Shown piece by piece: positions 32,571-40,898 of a DNA stretch of 64,000 nucleotides (within the stretch, counting starts at the first letter, position 1; each line of letters begins with the position of its first letter). The stretch is taken from positions 62,001 to 126,000 of the forward strand of contig CAZKHJ010000003.1 in assembly GCA_964552675.1 (NCBI GenBank), written 5' to 3'. Below the pieces are notes generated by a model. That model searched no databases and was not told the DNA's origin. It saw nothing but the letters and a program-made list of their open reading frames with translations. The position numbers were made by a program, and so were the translations under genes. Source of the stretch: Sulfurimicrobium sp964552675. Lineage in GTDB: Bacteria > Pseudomonadota > Gammaproteobacteria > Burkholderiales > Sulfuricellaceae.

Positions 32571-34882
32571 GCGGTGGTCTCCTTCGCGGTGATTTGCCTG
32601 GCTTCGGCTTCGATGTTCCAGGCCTTGTCATCGACATCGGTATCGACGTTGCGCGCCTGTGCCTGATAGAGGCGGAAGTAGGCGCCTTCCTTCGCCATCA
32701 GCTCCTCGTGGTTGCCCACTTCGACAATCTGCCCGCGATCCATGACCACCAGCCGGTCGGCGCGGCGCAAGGTGGAAAGGCGGTGGGCGATGGCGATGGT
32801 GGTGCGCCCCTGCACCAGGTTGTCGAGCGCTTTCTGGATTTCCTTCTCGGTGGTGGAATCAACCGAGGAGGTGGCTTCATCGAGGATCAGGATGCGCGGG
32901 TCGATCAGCAGGGCGCGGGCAATCGAGATACGCTGGCGCTCGCCGCCGGACAATGCCTGGCCGCGCTCCCCGGCGAGAGAATCGTAGCCCTGCGGCAGGC
33001 GCAGGATGAATTCGTGGGCGTGGGCGGCACGGGCAGCAGCAACGATTTCCTCGCGCGTGGCATCCGGCTTGCCATAGGCGATGTTGTCGGCGATGGTGCC
33101 GAAGAACAGGAAGGGCTCCTGCAACACCAGGCCGATGTTGCGCCGGTATTCCGCCACCGGGAGCGAGCGGATATCAGCGCCGTCGAGGCGGATCGAGCCC
33201 TCGGAAATGTCGTAAAAACGGCAGATCAGGTTGACCAGCGTACTCTTGCCCGAGCCGCTGTGCCCCACCAGGCCGATCATCTCGCCTGGCTTGATGGACA
33301 GATCCACCCCCCGGATGACTGCGCGGTTGCCATAGCGGAAGCCCGCGCCGCGGATCTCGATGCCTCCTTTCACCTGTTCGAGGTGCACCGGGCTCGCTGA
33401 CTCGGGCACGCTGGAAACATGATCGAGGATGTCGAAAATGCGCTTGGCGCCGGCGGCGGCCTTCTGCGTTACCGAAACGATGCGGCTCATGGAGTCGAGG
33501 CGCGTGTAGAAGCGGCTGATGTAGGCAAGGAAGGCGGTCAGCACGCCGACGGTGATTTCATCCTTCGAGACCAGCCAGATGCCGAAGGCCCACACCACCA
33601 GCAGGCCGATTTCGGTGAGCAGAGATACGGTGGGGGTGAACAACGACCAGACCTTGTTGATCCGGTCGTTCACGATCAGGTTGTGCTGGTTGGCCTCGCG
33701 GAAACGGGCCGCCTCGCGCTTTTCCTGGGCGAAGGCCTTGACCACGCGGATGCCGGGGATGGTGTCGGCCAGCACGTTGGTGACTTCCGACCAGACCCGG
33801 TCGATTTTCTCGAAGCCGGTGCGCAGCTTGTCGCGCACCACATGAATCATCCAGGCGATGAAGGGCAGCGGCAGCAGTGTCACCAGTGTCAGCCAGGGAT
33901 TGATCGAGAACAGGATTGCCGCCGTCATCAGGATCATCAGCACGTCGGTGGCGAAATCCAGCAGGTGCAGCGACAGGAACACGCAGATGCGGTCGGTTTC
34001 CGAGCCAATGCGCGCCATCAGGTCGCCGGTGCGCTTGCCGCCGAAATATTCCAGCGACAGCCGCAGCAGATGCTCGTAAGTGGTGGTGCGCAGGTCGGCG
34101 CCGATGCGCTCGCTTACCAGCGCGAGGATATAGGTCCGCGCCCAGCCCAGGCTCCATGCCAGCAGGGCGGAGCCGAGCAGGCCGGCGAGCAGCAGCGTGA
34201 CCAGGCCGACATCGATGGGAGCGCCGTTCTGGTAGGGGATCAGCACCTTGTCCATCAGCGGCATGGTGAGGTAGGGTGGTACCAGCGTCGCGGCAGTGGA
34301 GGCCAGCGTCAGCAGGAAGCCGGCGAGCAGTTGTCCCTTGTAGGGCCGGGCGAAACGCCACAAACGGAACAGCGTCCAGGTCGAGGGCGGAGTGTGGAGT
34401 TCCCTGGTGCAGATGGGACATTCCTCCTGTCCTGCTTCCAGCGGTGCCTTGCAGTTGGGGCAAATCGCCTGTTCCGGTGGGATGACCGGCAGGCCGGTGA
34501 GGAAGCCGGACAGCTGTTGCCCGAAATGCTCGACCAGCTGCATGGCCATGGCATTGTGGCCCAGGGTATAGCGCCAGCTGGTCAGACGCATCTTGTCATC
34601 AAACAGTTCGAGGCTGCCTACCCCGGCATGGTCATTGCGTTGCAGCGCCAGCCCGGCACGGTATGGCCACTCGTGCCATGTGGAATCCCCGTTGCACCTG
34701 GCCAGCAGGCGGCGGTTGGTCACCACGACCAGTCCCGGTTTGAAATGGAGCTGGCTGTTGAGGTCGACTTCCAGCCAGGCCTGGACTTCCTCTCCGTCGG
34801 CCAGCCGGGATGCGGCTTCGATGCGCCAGCGCTCCGGCAGGGGTTTGCCGGCCGGCGCAGAAGGGATGGGGGGGGTATTCAC
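32567..34882 (-). CDS. ABC exporter (fused permease-ATPase) with N-terminal extension and zinc ribbon, cyanophycin-locus associated
   Basis: A 771-residue half-transporter. Residues 1-135 form a soluble domain resembling a DUF1854/PH-like beta domain (LEVDLNSQLHFKPGLVVVTN). A four-cysteine zinc ribbon follows (~141-158, CPNCKAP and CPICTREL). Then comes a six-helix exporter membrane domain and a C-terminal ATPase with Walker A GHSGSGKST (~545), signature LSGGERQRIS and Walker B ILILDEATSS. The fold suggests a homodimeric exporter. It heads the operon, divergent from cphA'. The cargo is unknown; the N-terminal extension and ribbon are unusual for this class and may sense or bind a partner. Confidence 0.9.
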   Translation of the reverse strand: MNTPPIPSAPAGKPLPERWRIEAASRLADGEEVQAWLEVDLNSQLHFKPGLVVVTNRRLLARCNGDSTWHEWPYRAGLALQRNDHAGVGSLELFDDKMRLTSWRYTLGHNAMAMQLVEHFGQQLSGFLTGLPVIPPEQAICPNCKAPLEAGQEECPICTRELHTPPSTWTLFRLWRFARPYKGQLLAGFLLTLASTAATLVPPYLTMPLMDKVLIPYQNGAPIDVGLVTLLLAGLLGSALLAWSLGWARTYILALVSERIGADLRTTTYEHLLRLSLEYFGGKRTGDLMARIGSETDRICVFLSLHLLDFATDVLMILMTAAILFSINPWLTLVTLLPLPFIAWMIHVVRDKLRTGFEKIDRVWSEVTNVLADTIPGIRVVKAFAQEKREAARFREANQHNLIVNDRINKVWSLFTPTVSLLTEIGLLVVWAFGIWLVSKDEITVGVLTAFLAYISRFYTRLDSMSRIVSVTQKAAAGAKRIFDILDHVSSVPESASPVHLEQVKGGIEIRGAGFRYGNRAVIRGVDLSIKPGEMIGLVGHSGSGKSTLVNLICRFYDISEGSIRLDGADIRSLPVAEYRRNIGLVLQEPFLFFGTIADNIAYGKPDATREEIVAAARAAHAHEFILRLPQGYDSLAGERGQALSGGERQRISIARALLIDPRILILDEATSSVDSTTEKEIQKALDNLVQGRTTIAIAHRLSTLRRADRLVVMDRGQIVEVGNHEELMAKEGAYFRLYQAQARNVDTDVDDKAWNIEAEARQITAKETTA

Positions 34883-34996
34883 AAGTAGGCTCGAAATGAC
34901 ATCAGGTAGTGAGGCAGTTTACTTGATCCGGGTGAGGCGCGTACAGTCTTGAGCCATGCGCCCCGGCGTATTTTTGCTTCGGGCACCCGGAGCCGT

Positions 34997-35020
34997 GGCG
35001 GCCCGAAAACTTTTGCCGCC
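34997..35020. other. Inverted repeat in the ABC exporter / cphA' divergent spacer
   Basis: GGCGGC and GCCGCC arms flank a 12-base centre inside the 219-base region between the two divergent operons. The rest of the spacer shows no strong promoter; a weak TAAAAT lies near 35053. Whether the repeat binds a regulator is unknown. Confidence 0.25.
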
Positions 35021-35101
35021 GGTGGTAAACCAAGCACGGCTTCCGGCGTTAAAATAGGCGCAATTGTTTGCCTGCGACCCCCTTAATTCTGAAACTCAAA
35101 T

Positions 35102-37276
35102 ATGAACAATAAATTTGACATGAAATTTCTCCGCATCATGTCGCTGCGCGGGCCGAATATCTGGACTTACCGACCGGCGCTCGAAGTATGGGTCGATATC
35201 GGCGCCCTGGAGGATGCCCCTTCCAATACCCTCCCCGGTTTCTACGAACGCCTGTCGGCCTGGCTGCCTTCGCTGATCGAGCATCACTGCGGCGTCGGCG
35301 AGCGCGGGGGCTTCATGCAGCGGGTGCGTGAGGGTACCTGGATGGGACATATTCTGGAGCATGTCACCATCGAGCTGCAGAACCAGGCCGGGATGCAGAC
35401 CGGTTTTGGCAAGGCACGCGAGACTTCGGTACGGGGCGTGTACAAGGTGGTGGTGCGGGCGCGCCATGAGGAAGTCAGCCGCGCCTGCCTCGATGCGGCA
35501 CGCGAACTTCTGCTGGCGGCAATCGAGGACACGCCCTTCGATGTGCCCGCCACCGTGGCGCGCCTGCGTGCCATGGCCGATTCCCTGTGCCTGGGGCCAA
35601 GCACGGCATGTATCGTCGATGCCGCCACTGACCGAAGCATTCCCTCGATTCGCCTGACCGAGGGCAACCTGGTGCAGCTGGGTTATGGTGCCCGCAACCG
35701 CCGCATCTGGACTGCCGAAACCGACCAGACCAGCGCCATCGCCGAAGGCATTGCCAGCGACAAGGATCTGACCAAGACCCTGCTGCAATCCTGCGGTGTG
35801 CCGGTGCCCGAGGGACGGCTGGTCGAGAGTCCAGGGGATGCCTGGGAGGCGGCCGAGGATATCGGTGTTCCAGTGGTGGTCAAACCCTATGATGGCAACC
35901 ACGGCCGTGGTGTGTGCATGGATCTGAGTGAGCGCGCGGAAGTCGAATCCTCTTTTGATGTTGCCCTTGCCGAAGGCAGCGGTGTGATTGTCGAACGCTT
36001 CGTGCGCGGGCACGAGCACCGCCTGCTGGTCGTGGGCGGGCGCATGGTGGCCGCGACTCAGGGCGAGGAAGCCTGGGTGACGGGCGACGGCCGCTCGACC
36101 ATCGTCGAACTGATCGACCGCCAGCTCAATACCGACCCGCGTCGTGGCGAGGAGGAGGATTATCCGCTCAGCCTGATCGTGCTGGAACGCGAACCCGTTG
36201 CACGGCTGGAAATCGCGCGCCAGGGCTTTGCCGCAGAATCCGTGCCGCCCGAGGGCCAGCGCGTGCTGGTGTTGCGCAACGGCAATGCGGCTTTCGACAT
36301 CACCGACCGGGTTCACCCGGAAACCGCTGCAACCGCTGCATTGGCCGCGCGCATCGTCGGCCTGGATATTGCCGGCATCGACCTGGTGGCCGAGGATATT
36401 TCGCGCCCGTTGGGAGAACAGGGCGGCGCGATTGTCGAGGTCAACGCCGGCCCCAGCCTGCTAATGCATCTCAAGCCGGTGGAAGGTGAACCGCGCCCGG
36501 TCGGCAAGGCGATTGTCGACAGTCTGTTCCCCGCCAGCGAGAGCGGTCGCATCCCGATCGTCGGTGTGACCGGAACCAGAGGCAAAACGGTGGTGGCGCA
36601 AATCGTGGCGCGCCTGCTGCACCTGAGCGGAAAACATGTGGGGCTGGCCTGCAGCGCCGGCCTTTATTCCAATCATCGTCAGGTCGAAAAAGGCGATGGC
36701 GCTACCTGGGCAGCAGCGCACAAGGTGCTGCTCAATCCTGCCGTCGAGGCTGCGGTATTTGAAAGCGGCGCCACCTCAATCCTGAGTGAGGGCCTGGCCT
36801 GCGACCGCTGTCAGGTGGCGGTGGTCACCAATATCGACCCTGCCGCACAGTTGCCTGAATACTATGTCGAAACCCCGGAGCAGATGTTCAACGTATTGCG
36901 CACGCTGGTCGATGTGGTGTTGCCTGAAGGCGTGGCCGTGCTCAATGCCGGCGATGTGGTAGTGGCGGAAATGGCCCCGCTATGCGATGGTGAAGTGATT
37001 TTGTTCGCTTCCGAGGCCTCCACCCGTGCCCTCGTTGAGCACCGGGCACAGGGCAAACGTGCGGTGTTTGTGCGCGATGGCTGGCTGGTCCTGGCTGGCG
37101 GGCAGAATGAAACCCGCCTGGTCGAGGTGGGCGCCATCCCGCTGACTGCTGCCGGTAAGGATATTCCCCAGCTGGAAAACGTCCTTGCTGCGGTGGGTGC
37201 GGCTTGGGCGCTGGATATCTCCCCGGACCTGATTCGTGCCGGGATCGAAACATTCGGAATTGATCATCTTTATTAA
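35102..37276 (+). CDS. cphA': Cyanophycin synthetase-like protein CphA', lacking the C-terminal Mur-ligase lobe
   Basis: A 724-residue paralogue of the following cphA. It shares the N-terminal domain (SLRGPNIWTYRP), the ATP-grasp domain (about 220-480: VVVKPYDGNHGRGVC, EVNAGPSLLMHL) and the central Mur-ligase domain. The P-loop near residue 490 reads GTRGKT instead of GTNGKT. The protein ends at GIDHLY, just where CphA enters its C-terminal Mur lobe (APGRFNLF...YGHNPDA), so that lobe is missing. C-terminally shortened paralogues (CphA' of Betaproteobacteria, CphA2 of cyanobacteria) are known; CphA2 polymerises beta-Asp-Arg dipeptide. No good ribosome site precedes ATG 35102; ATG 35120 (MKFLRIMSLRG) is an alternative. 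Confidence 0.9.
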   Translation: MNNKFDMKFLRIMSLRGPNIWTYRPALEVWVDIGALEDAPSNTLPGFYERLSAWLPSLIEHHCGVGERGGFMQRVREGTWMGHILEHVTIELQNQAGMQTGFGKARETSVRGVYKVVVRARHEEVSRACLDAARELLLAAIEDTPFDVPATVARLRAMADSLCLGPSTACIVDAATDRSIPSIRLTEGNLVQLGYGARNRRIWTAETDQTSAIAEGIASDKDLTKTLLQSCGVPVPEGRLVESPGDAWEAAEDIGVPVVVKPYDGNHGRGVCMDLSERAEVESSFDVALAEGSGVIVERFVRGHEHRLLVVGGRMVAATQGEEAWVTGDGRSTIVELIDRQLNTDPRRGEEEDYPLSLIVLEREPVARLEIARQGFAAESVPPEGQRVLVLRNGNAAFDITDRVHPETAATAALAARIVGLDIAGIDLVAEDISRPLGEQGGAIVEVNAGPSLLMHLKPVEGEPRPVGKAIVDSLFPASESGRIPIVGVTGTRGKTVVAQIVARLLHLSGKHVGLACSAGLYSNHRQVEKGDGATWAAAHKVLLNPAVEAAVFESGATSILSEGLACDRCQVAVVTNIDPAAQLPEYYVETPEQMFNVLRTLVDVVLPEGVAVLNAGDVVVAEMAPLCDGEVILFASEASTRALVEHRAQGKRAVFVRDGWLVLAGGQNETRLVEVGAIPLTAAGKDIPQLENVLAAVGAAWALDISPDLIRAGIETFGIDHLY

Positions 37277-37281
37277 TAACA

Positions 37282-37299
37282 CGGCTGCTTCGACAGCCG
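37282..37299 (+). other. Stem-loop between cphA' and cphA
   Basis: CGGCTG and CAGCCG pair perfectly around a 6-base loop, in the 45-base spacer between the two synthetase genes. No T-run follows, so it is not a standard terminator. It could stabilise or process the shared mRNA and set the ratio of the two proteins. Confidence 0.4.
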
Positions 37300-37321
37300 G
37301 GTCATACTAGGGAAACTGTTC

Positions 37322-39892
37322 ATGGAAGTATCACGTATCCGGGCGCTGCGCGGCCCCAATCTGTGGAGCCGCCATACCGCCATCGAGGCCATCGTATCCT
37401 GCAGCGCGCAGGAATGCTCGATCGGGGATATTGCAGGCTTTGAAACCCGGTTGCGCGCGCGTTTTCCCGGTGTCGGTTCGCTGCAGACTGCCGGGCATGA
37501 GGAAGCGATCTCCATGGCACATGCGCTGGAGCTTGCCGCGCTGGGCTTGCAGGCTTATGCGGGGTGCCCCGTAACGTTCAGCCGTACAGCGACGACTCTC
37601 GAGAGCGGTACCTATCAGGTCGTGGTCGAATATAGCGAAGAGGAGGTCGGCCGGCTTGCGCTCGAACTTGCGGTGGCACTATGTCATGCCGCAGCGGAAG
37701 ATGCGCCATTCGATCTCGACGATGCACTGGCGAGACTGCGCGAACTGGATGAAGACGTGCGTCTTGGCCCCAGTACCGGTGCCATTGTCGAGGCGGCCAT
37801 GGCGCGTGGCATCCCGCGCCGCCGCCTGACTTCCGGCAGCCTGGTGCAATTCGGCTGGGGCAGCCGGCAGCGCCGTATCCAGGCGGCGGAAACCGACCGC
37901 ACCAGTGCGATCGCCGAATCCATCGCACAGGACAAGGAGCTGACCAAGAAGCTGCTCGATGCTGCCGGCGTGCCGGTGCCGCGCGGCAGGCCGGTGGCGG
38001 ACGCGGAAGATGCCTGGGCGGCGGCCTGCGAAATCGGCGGCCCGGTGGTGGTGAAGCCGCGTGCAGGCAACCAGGGCAAGGGCGTCGCGGTCAATATCGC
38101 AACCCGGGAACAGGTGATGGCCGCCTATGCAGCGTCGTCGGAATACAGTTCGTCGGTGATCGTCGAACAATATGTGCCCGGCCACGATTTCCGCCTGCTG
38201 GTGGTGGGAGGGCGCCTGGTCGCGGCGGCGCGACGCGATCCGCCCCAGGTGATCGGGGATGGCGTGCATACCATCGCCGAGCTGGTCGAGCAGGTGAACA
38301 GCGACCCCCACCGCAGCGAGGGGCATGCCACTTCCCTGACCAAGATACGCTTTGACGACATTGCCCTGGCAACGCTCGCCAAGCAGGCCTATACCGCTGA
38401 TTCGGTGCCGCCCAAGGGAGCGCTCATCATTCTGCGCAACAATGCCAACCTGAGCACGGGCGGGTCGGCAACGGACGTGACCGACGATGTCCACCCCGAA
38501 ATGGCCGAGCGCGCGATTGCCGCTGCCCGGATGATCGGCCTCGATGTCTGCGGTGTCGACATGGTGTGCGACTCGGTGCACCAGTCGCTCGAAGAGCAGG
38601 GCGGGGTGGTGGTTGAAGTCAATGCCGCTCCCGGCTTGCGCATGCACCTTGCGCCTTCTTTTGGCAAGGCACGCGCCGTGGGCGAGGCGATTGTCTCTTC
38701 CATGTTCGCGCCGGGAGAGAATGGCCGCATTCCGGTGGTGGCGGTGGCGGGCACCAACGGCAAGACCACGACGGTGCGCCTGGTTGCTCATTTGCTGGGC
38801 ATCAGCGGCCTGCGCGTCGGCATGACCAACTCGGATGGGGTCTATATCGAAGGAAGCCGCATTGATACCGGTGATTGCAGCGGCCCCAAGAGCGCCCGGA
38901 CCGTGCTGTTGCATCCCCATGTCGATGCGGCGGTGCTGGAAACGGCGCGTGGCGGCGTGCTGCGCGAGGGGCTGGCATTTGACCGCTGCAACGTGGCGAT
39001 CGTGACCAATATTGGTGCGGGTGATCATCTGGGACTCAGCTACATCAGCACGGTCGAGGATCTGGCGGTGGTCAAGCGGGTCATTGTCGAAAATGTTGCA
39101 CCCGACGGTGTTGCGGTCCTTAATGCTGCCGATCCGATCACGGCAGGAATGGCCAGTTCCTGCCCGGGGTCGGTTACTTTCTTCGCCAGCGACCCCCAGC
39201 ATCCGGTAATGACAACCCACCGCGCCCGCGGCCAGCGTGTGGTGTATGTTGATGGCAAGGATATCGTTGCCGCAGAAGGCGGCTTCGAGCATCGCATCCC
39301 GCTGGCTGAAATTCCCCTCACCCAGGGCGGCGTGATTGCCTTCCAGATCGAGAACGTGATGGCAGCCACCGCTGCTGCATGGGCGCTTGGACTCGATTGG
39401 GCCGTGGTCGGTGCGGGCTTGCGCTCATTTGTCAATGACGCGGCAACTGCGCCCGGCCGCTTCAATTTGTTCAGCTACCGTGGCGCTACGCTGATTGCAG
39501 ATTACGGGCACAATCCCGATGCAATCCAGGCCCTGGTAAATGCCATCGAGCGTATGCCGGCAAAGCGCCGCATAGTGGTGATCAGTGGTGCAGGCGACCG
39601 GCGCGATGTCGACATCCGTCAGCAGACCGAAATCCTGGGTGGCGCTTTCGACGAGGTGATCCTGTATCAGGATGCCTGTCAGCGCGGCCGTGCCGATGGC
39701 GAGGTGCTGGCCCTGTTACAGCAGGGCCTGGTCAATGCGGCGCGCACCAGAAAAATCGAGGAAATCCGGGGCGAATTTCTTGCCACTGATACGGCCCTGG
39801 CCCGCCTCGAACCGGGCGACCTGTGCCTGATCCTCATCGACCAGGTTGACGAGGCCCTGGCGCATATTGCGCAGCGGATAGCCGAAGCCTGA
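37322..39892 (+). CDS. cphA: Cyanophycin synthetase
   Basis: An 856-residue ligase that builds cyanophycin, a poly-Asp backbone with Arg side chains, from ATP, Asp and Arg. The three domains are complete: N-terminal domain (RALRGPNLWSRHTAIEA), ATP-grasp (~220-470, VVVKPRAGNQGKGVAVNI and VVVEVNAAPGLRMHL) that adds Asp, and a Mur-ligase-like domain (P-loop GTNGKTTT at ~477, then ETARGGVLREGLAFD and C-lobe ADYGHNPDAIQALV) that adds Arg. The ATG at 37322 follows AGGGAA. Cyanophycin is a cytoplasmic nitrogen and carbon store. No cyanophycinase (cphB) is in the window. Confidence 0.97.
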   Translation: MEVSRIRALRGPNLWSRHTAIEAIVSCSAQECSIGDIAGFETRLRARFPGVGSLQTAGHEEAISMAHALELAALGLQAYAGCPVTFSRTATTLESGTYQVVVEYSEEEVGRLALELAVALCHAAAEDAPFDLDDALARLRELDEDVRLGPSTGAIVEAAMARGIPRRRLTSGSLVQFGWGSRQRRIQAAETDRTSAIAESIAQDKELTKKLLDAAGVPVPRGRPVADAEDAWAAACEIGGPVVVKPRAGNQGKGVAVNIATREQVMAAYAASSEYSSSVIVEQYVPGHDFRLLVVGGRLVAAARRDPPQVIGDGVHTIAELVEQVNSDPHRSEGHATSLTKIRFDDIALATLAKQAYTADSVPPKGALIILRNNANLSTGGSATDVTDDVHPEMAERAIAAARMIGLDVCGVDMVCDSVHQSLEEQGGVVVEVNAAPGLRMHLAPSFGKARAVGEAIVSSMFAPGENGRIPVVAVAGTNGKTTTVRLVAHLLGISGLRVGMTNSDGVYIEGSRIDTGDCSGPKSARTVLLHPHVDAAVLETARGGVLREGLAFDRCNVAIVTNIGAGDHLGLSYISTVEDLAVVKRVIVENVAPDGVAVLNAADPITAGMASSCPGSVTFFASDPQHPVMTTHRARGQRVVYVDGKDIVAAEGGFEHRIPLAEIPLTQGGVIAFQIENVMAATAAAWALGLDWAVVGAGLRSFVNDAATAPGRFNLFSYRGATLIADYGHNPDAIQALVNAIERMPAKRRIVVISGAGDRRDVDIRQQTEILGGAFDEVILYQDACQRGRADGEVLALLQQGLVNAARTRKIEEIRGEFLATDTALARLEPGDLCLILIDQVDEALAHIAQRIAEA

Positions 39893-39962
39893 TCATTCCG
39901 GCAGATGTGGGGTTCTCTGTGGGGGTATGAAAGAACCGGGCTTGTCGCAGAATGAGGAAAAT

Positions 39963-39991
39963 AAAAAAGGCGGGATCGAATCCCGCCTTTT
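39963..39991. terminator. Bidirectional terminator between cphA and the Ala/Lys-rich gene
   Basis: GGCGGGA and TCCCGCC pair around a 5-base loop, with six As on the left and four Ts on the right. It can end cphA transcripts rightward and, with the better T-run, the Ala/Lys-rich gene leftward. Confidence 0.8.
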
Positions 39992-40006
39992 CATGCTGGA
40001 GCCGGA

Positions 40007-40222
40007 TTACTTGGCAGCAGGTGCAGCAGCGTCAGCAGCAGGAGCTGCAGCAGCTTTCTTGGCCTTTTTGGCTTTCTTGGCTTTTTTGGCAGGCGCAGCG
40101 GCGTCAGCAGCAGGAGCTGCAGCGGCAGGGGCCGCAGCAGGAGCAGCAGCATCAGCAGCAACAGCGGAGAAGGTAACAGCAGCGAAAGCAGCGGCGATCA
40201 GGGCGGACAGAAGCTTGTTCAT
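40007..40222 (-). CDS. Small exported Ala/Lys-rich low-complexity protein
   Basis: A 71-residue protein with a signal peptide (LLSALIAAAFAAVTFSAVAA) followed by a mature part made almost only of Ala, Pro, Lys and Asp. Blocks of PAADAAAPA flank a central basic tract KKAKKAKKAKK. The mature product would be about 48 residues and disordered or helical. Small proteins of this kind occur in Betaproteobacteria without assigned function. It is convergent with cphA and shares its terminator. The signal peptide and gene-like spacing argue that it is real, despite the low complexity. Confidence 0.65.
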   Translation of the reverse strand: MNKLLSALIAAAFAAVTFSAVAADAAAPAAAPAAAAPAADAAAPAKKAKKAKKAKKAAAAPAADAAAPAAK

Positions 40223-40328
40223 GGCGTTTCCTTACATAAAGTTGATGTTTTAAGTTCATGCAGCACTTTTCAGTGGTGCTGAATCCTTAACGCGGATGCT
40301 TCGAAGGCGGTTGACAGCAGCAGTCGTG

Positions 40329-40871
40329 TTAATCCTGGATTTCACGCCACTCGCCAGGCGGCAGTTTGTCGAGGTTCCAGTTCCCGATGCAATAGCGGAT
40401 CAGGCGCAGGGTGGGGAAGCCGGTTTTTGCCGTCATGCGCCGCACCTGACGGTTCTTGCCTTCGCTGATGGTCAGTTCGATCCAGCTGGTGGGGATCGCC
40501 TTGCGAAAGCGAACCGGTGGATTGCGCGGCCACAGACCGGCTGGCTCGGGGATGAGCCTGGCCTGGGCCGGACGGGTGACGAAATCACCCAGATCGACTC
40601 CTCGGCGTAACTGGGCCAGCGCTTCTGGCGTGGGTTCGCCCTCCACCTGCACCCAGTAGGTCTTGGGCTGCTTGTGGCGGGGGTGGCTGATTTTGTGTTG
40701 CAGGCTGCCATCATCAGTTAAAATCAGCAGTCCCTCACTGTCGGTGTCCAGCCGGCCAGCGGGGTAGATGTCAGGTATGGGCAGGTAATCCTTGAGCGTG
40801 GGATGCATGCCGTCACTGCTGAACTGGCAGATTACGCCGTAGGGCTTGTTGAACAGGATGACGCGGCTCAT
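40329..40871 (-). CDS. rRNA large subunit pseudouridine synthase (RluE-like)
   Basis: A 180-residue enzyme of the RsuA/RluB/E/F family. It starts MSRVILFNKPYGVICQFS and has the catalytic Asp in PAGRLDTDSEGLLIL (about residue 42), then the RRMTAKTGFPTLRLIR motif near the C-terminus. There is no N-terminal S4 domain, which with the short length points to RluE (23S U2457). The frame stays open far upstream across icd, but the family start is at 40871. It is divergent from icd with a 27-base spacer. Confidence 0.9.
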   Translation of the reverse strand: MSRVILFNKPYGVICQFSSDGMHPTLKDYLPIPDIYPAGRLDTDSEGLLILTDDGSLQHKISHPRHKQPKTYWVQVEGEPTPEALAQLRRGVDLGDFVTRPAQARLIPEPAGLWPRNPPVRFRKAIPTSWIELTISEGKNRQVRRMTAKTGFPTLRLIRYCIGNWNLDKLPPGEWREIQD

Positions 40872-40898
40872 CGAATTTCTTGTAATTGTGGAGTGAAC

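Noticed and set aside
33419..34888. 489-codon plus-strand frame opposite the ABC exporter
   Set aside because: Antisense of an intact exporter with Walker and signature motifs; the composition is typical of a shadow frame.
37679..39292. 537-codon minus-strand frame opposite cphA
   Set aside because: cphA is full length with all motifs; the opposite frame has no recognisable domain.
40030..40180. Repetitive DNA that might be a CRISPR or tandem-repeat locus
   Set aside because: The repeats are short codon-level repeats (GCA/GCT) within a coding frame, with no spacer structure.
39927..40253. Plus-strand Ala/Gly frame opposite the Ala/Lys-rich gene
   Set aside because: It is the complement of the low-complexity tract; the minus-strand frame has a signal peptide and terminator.
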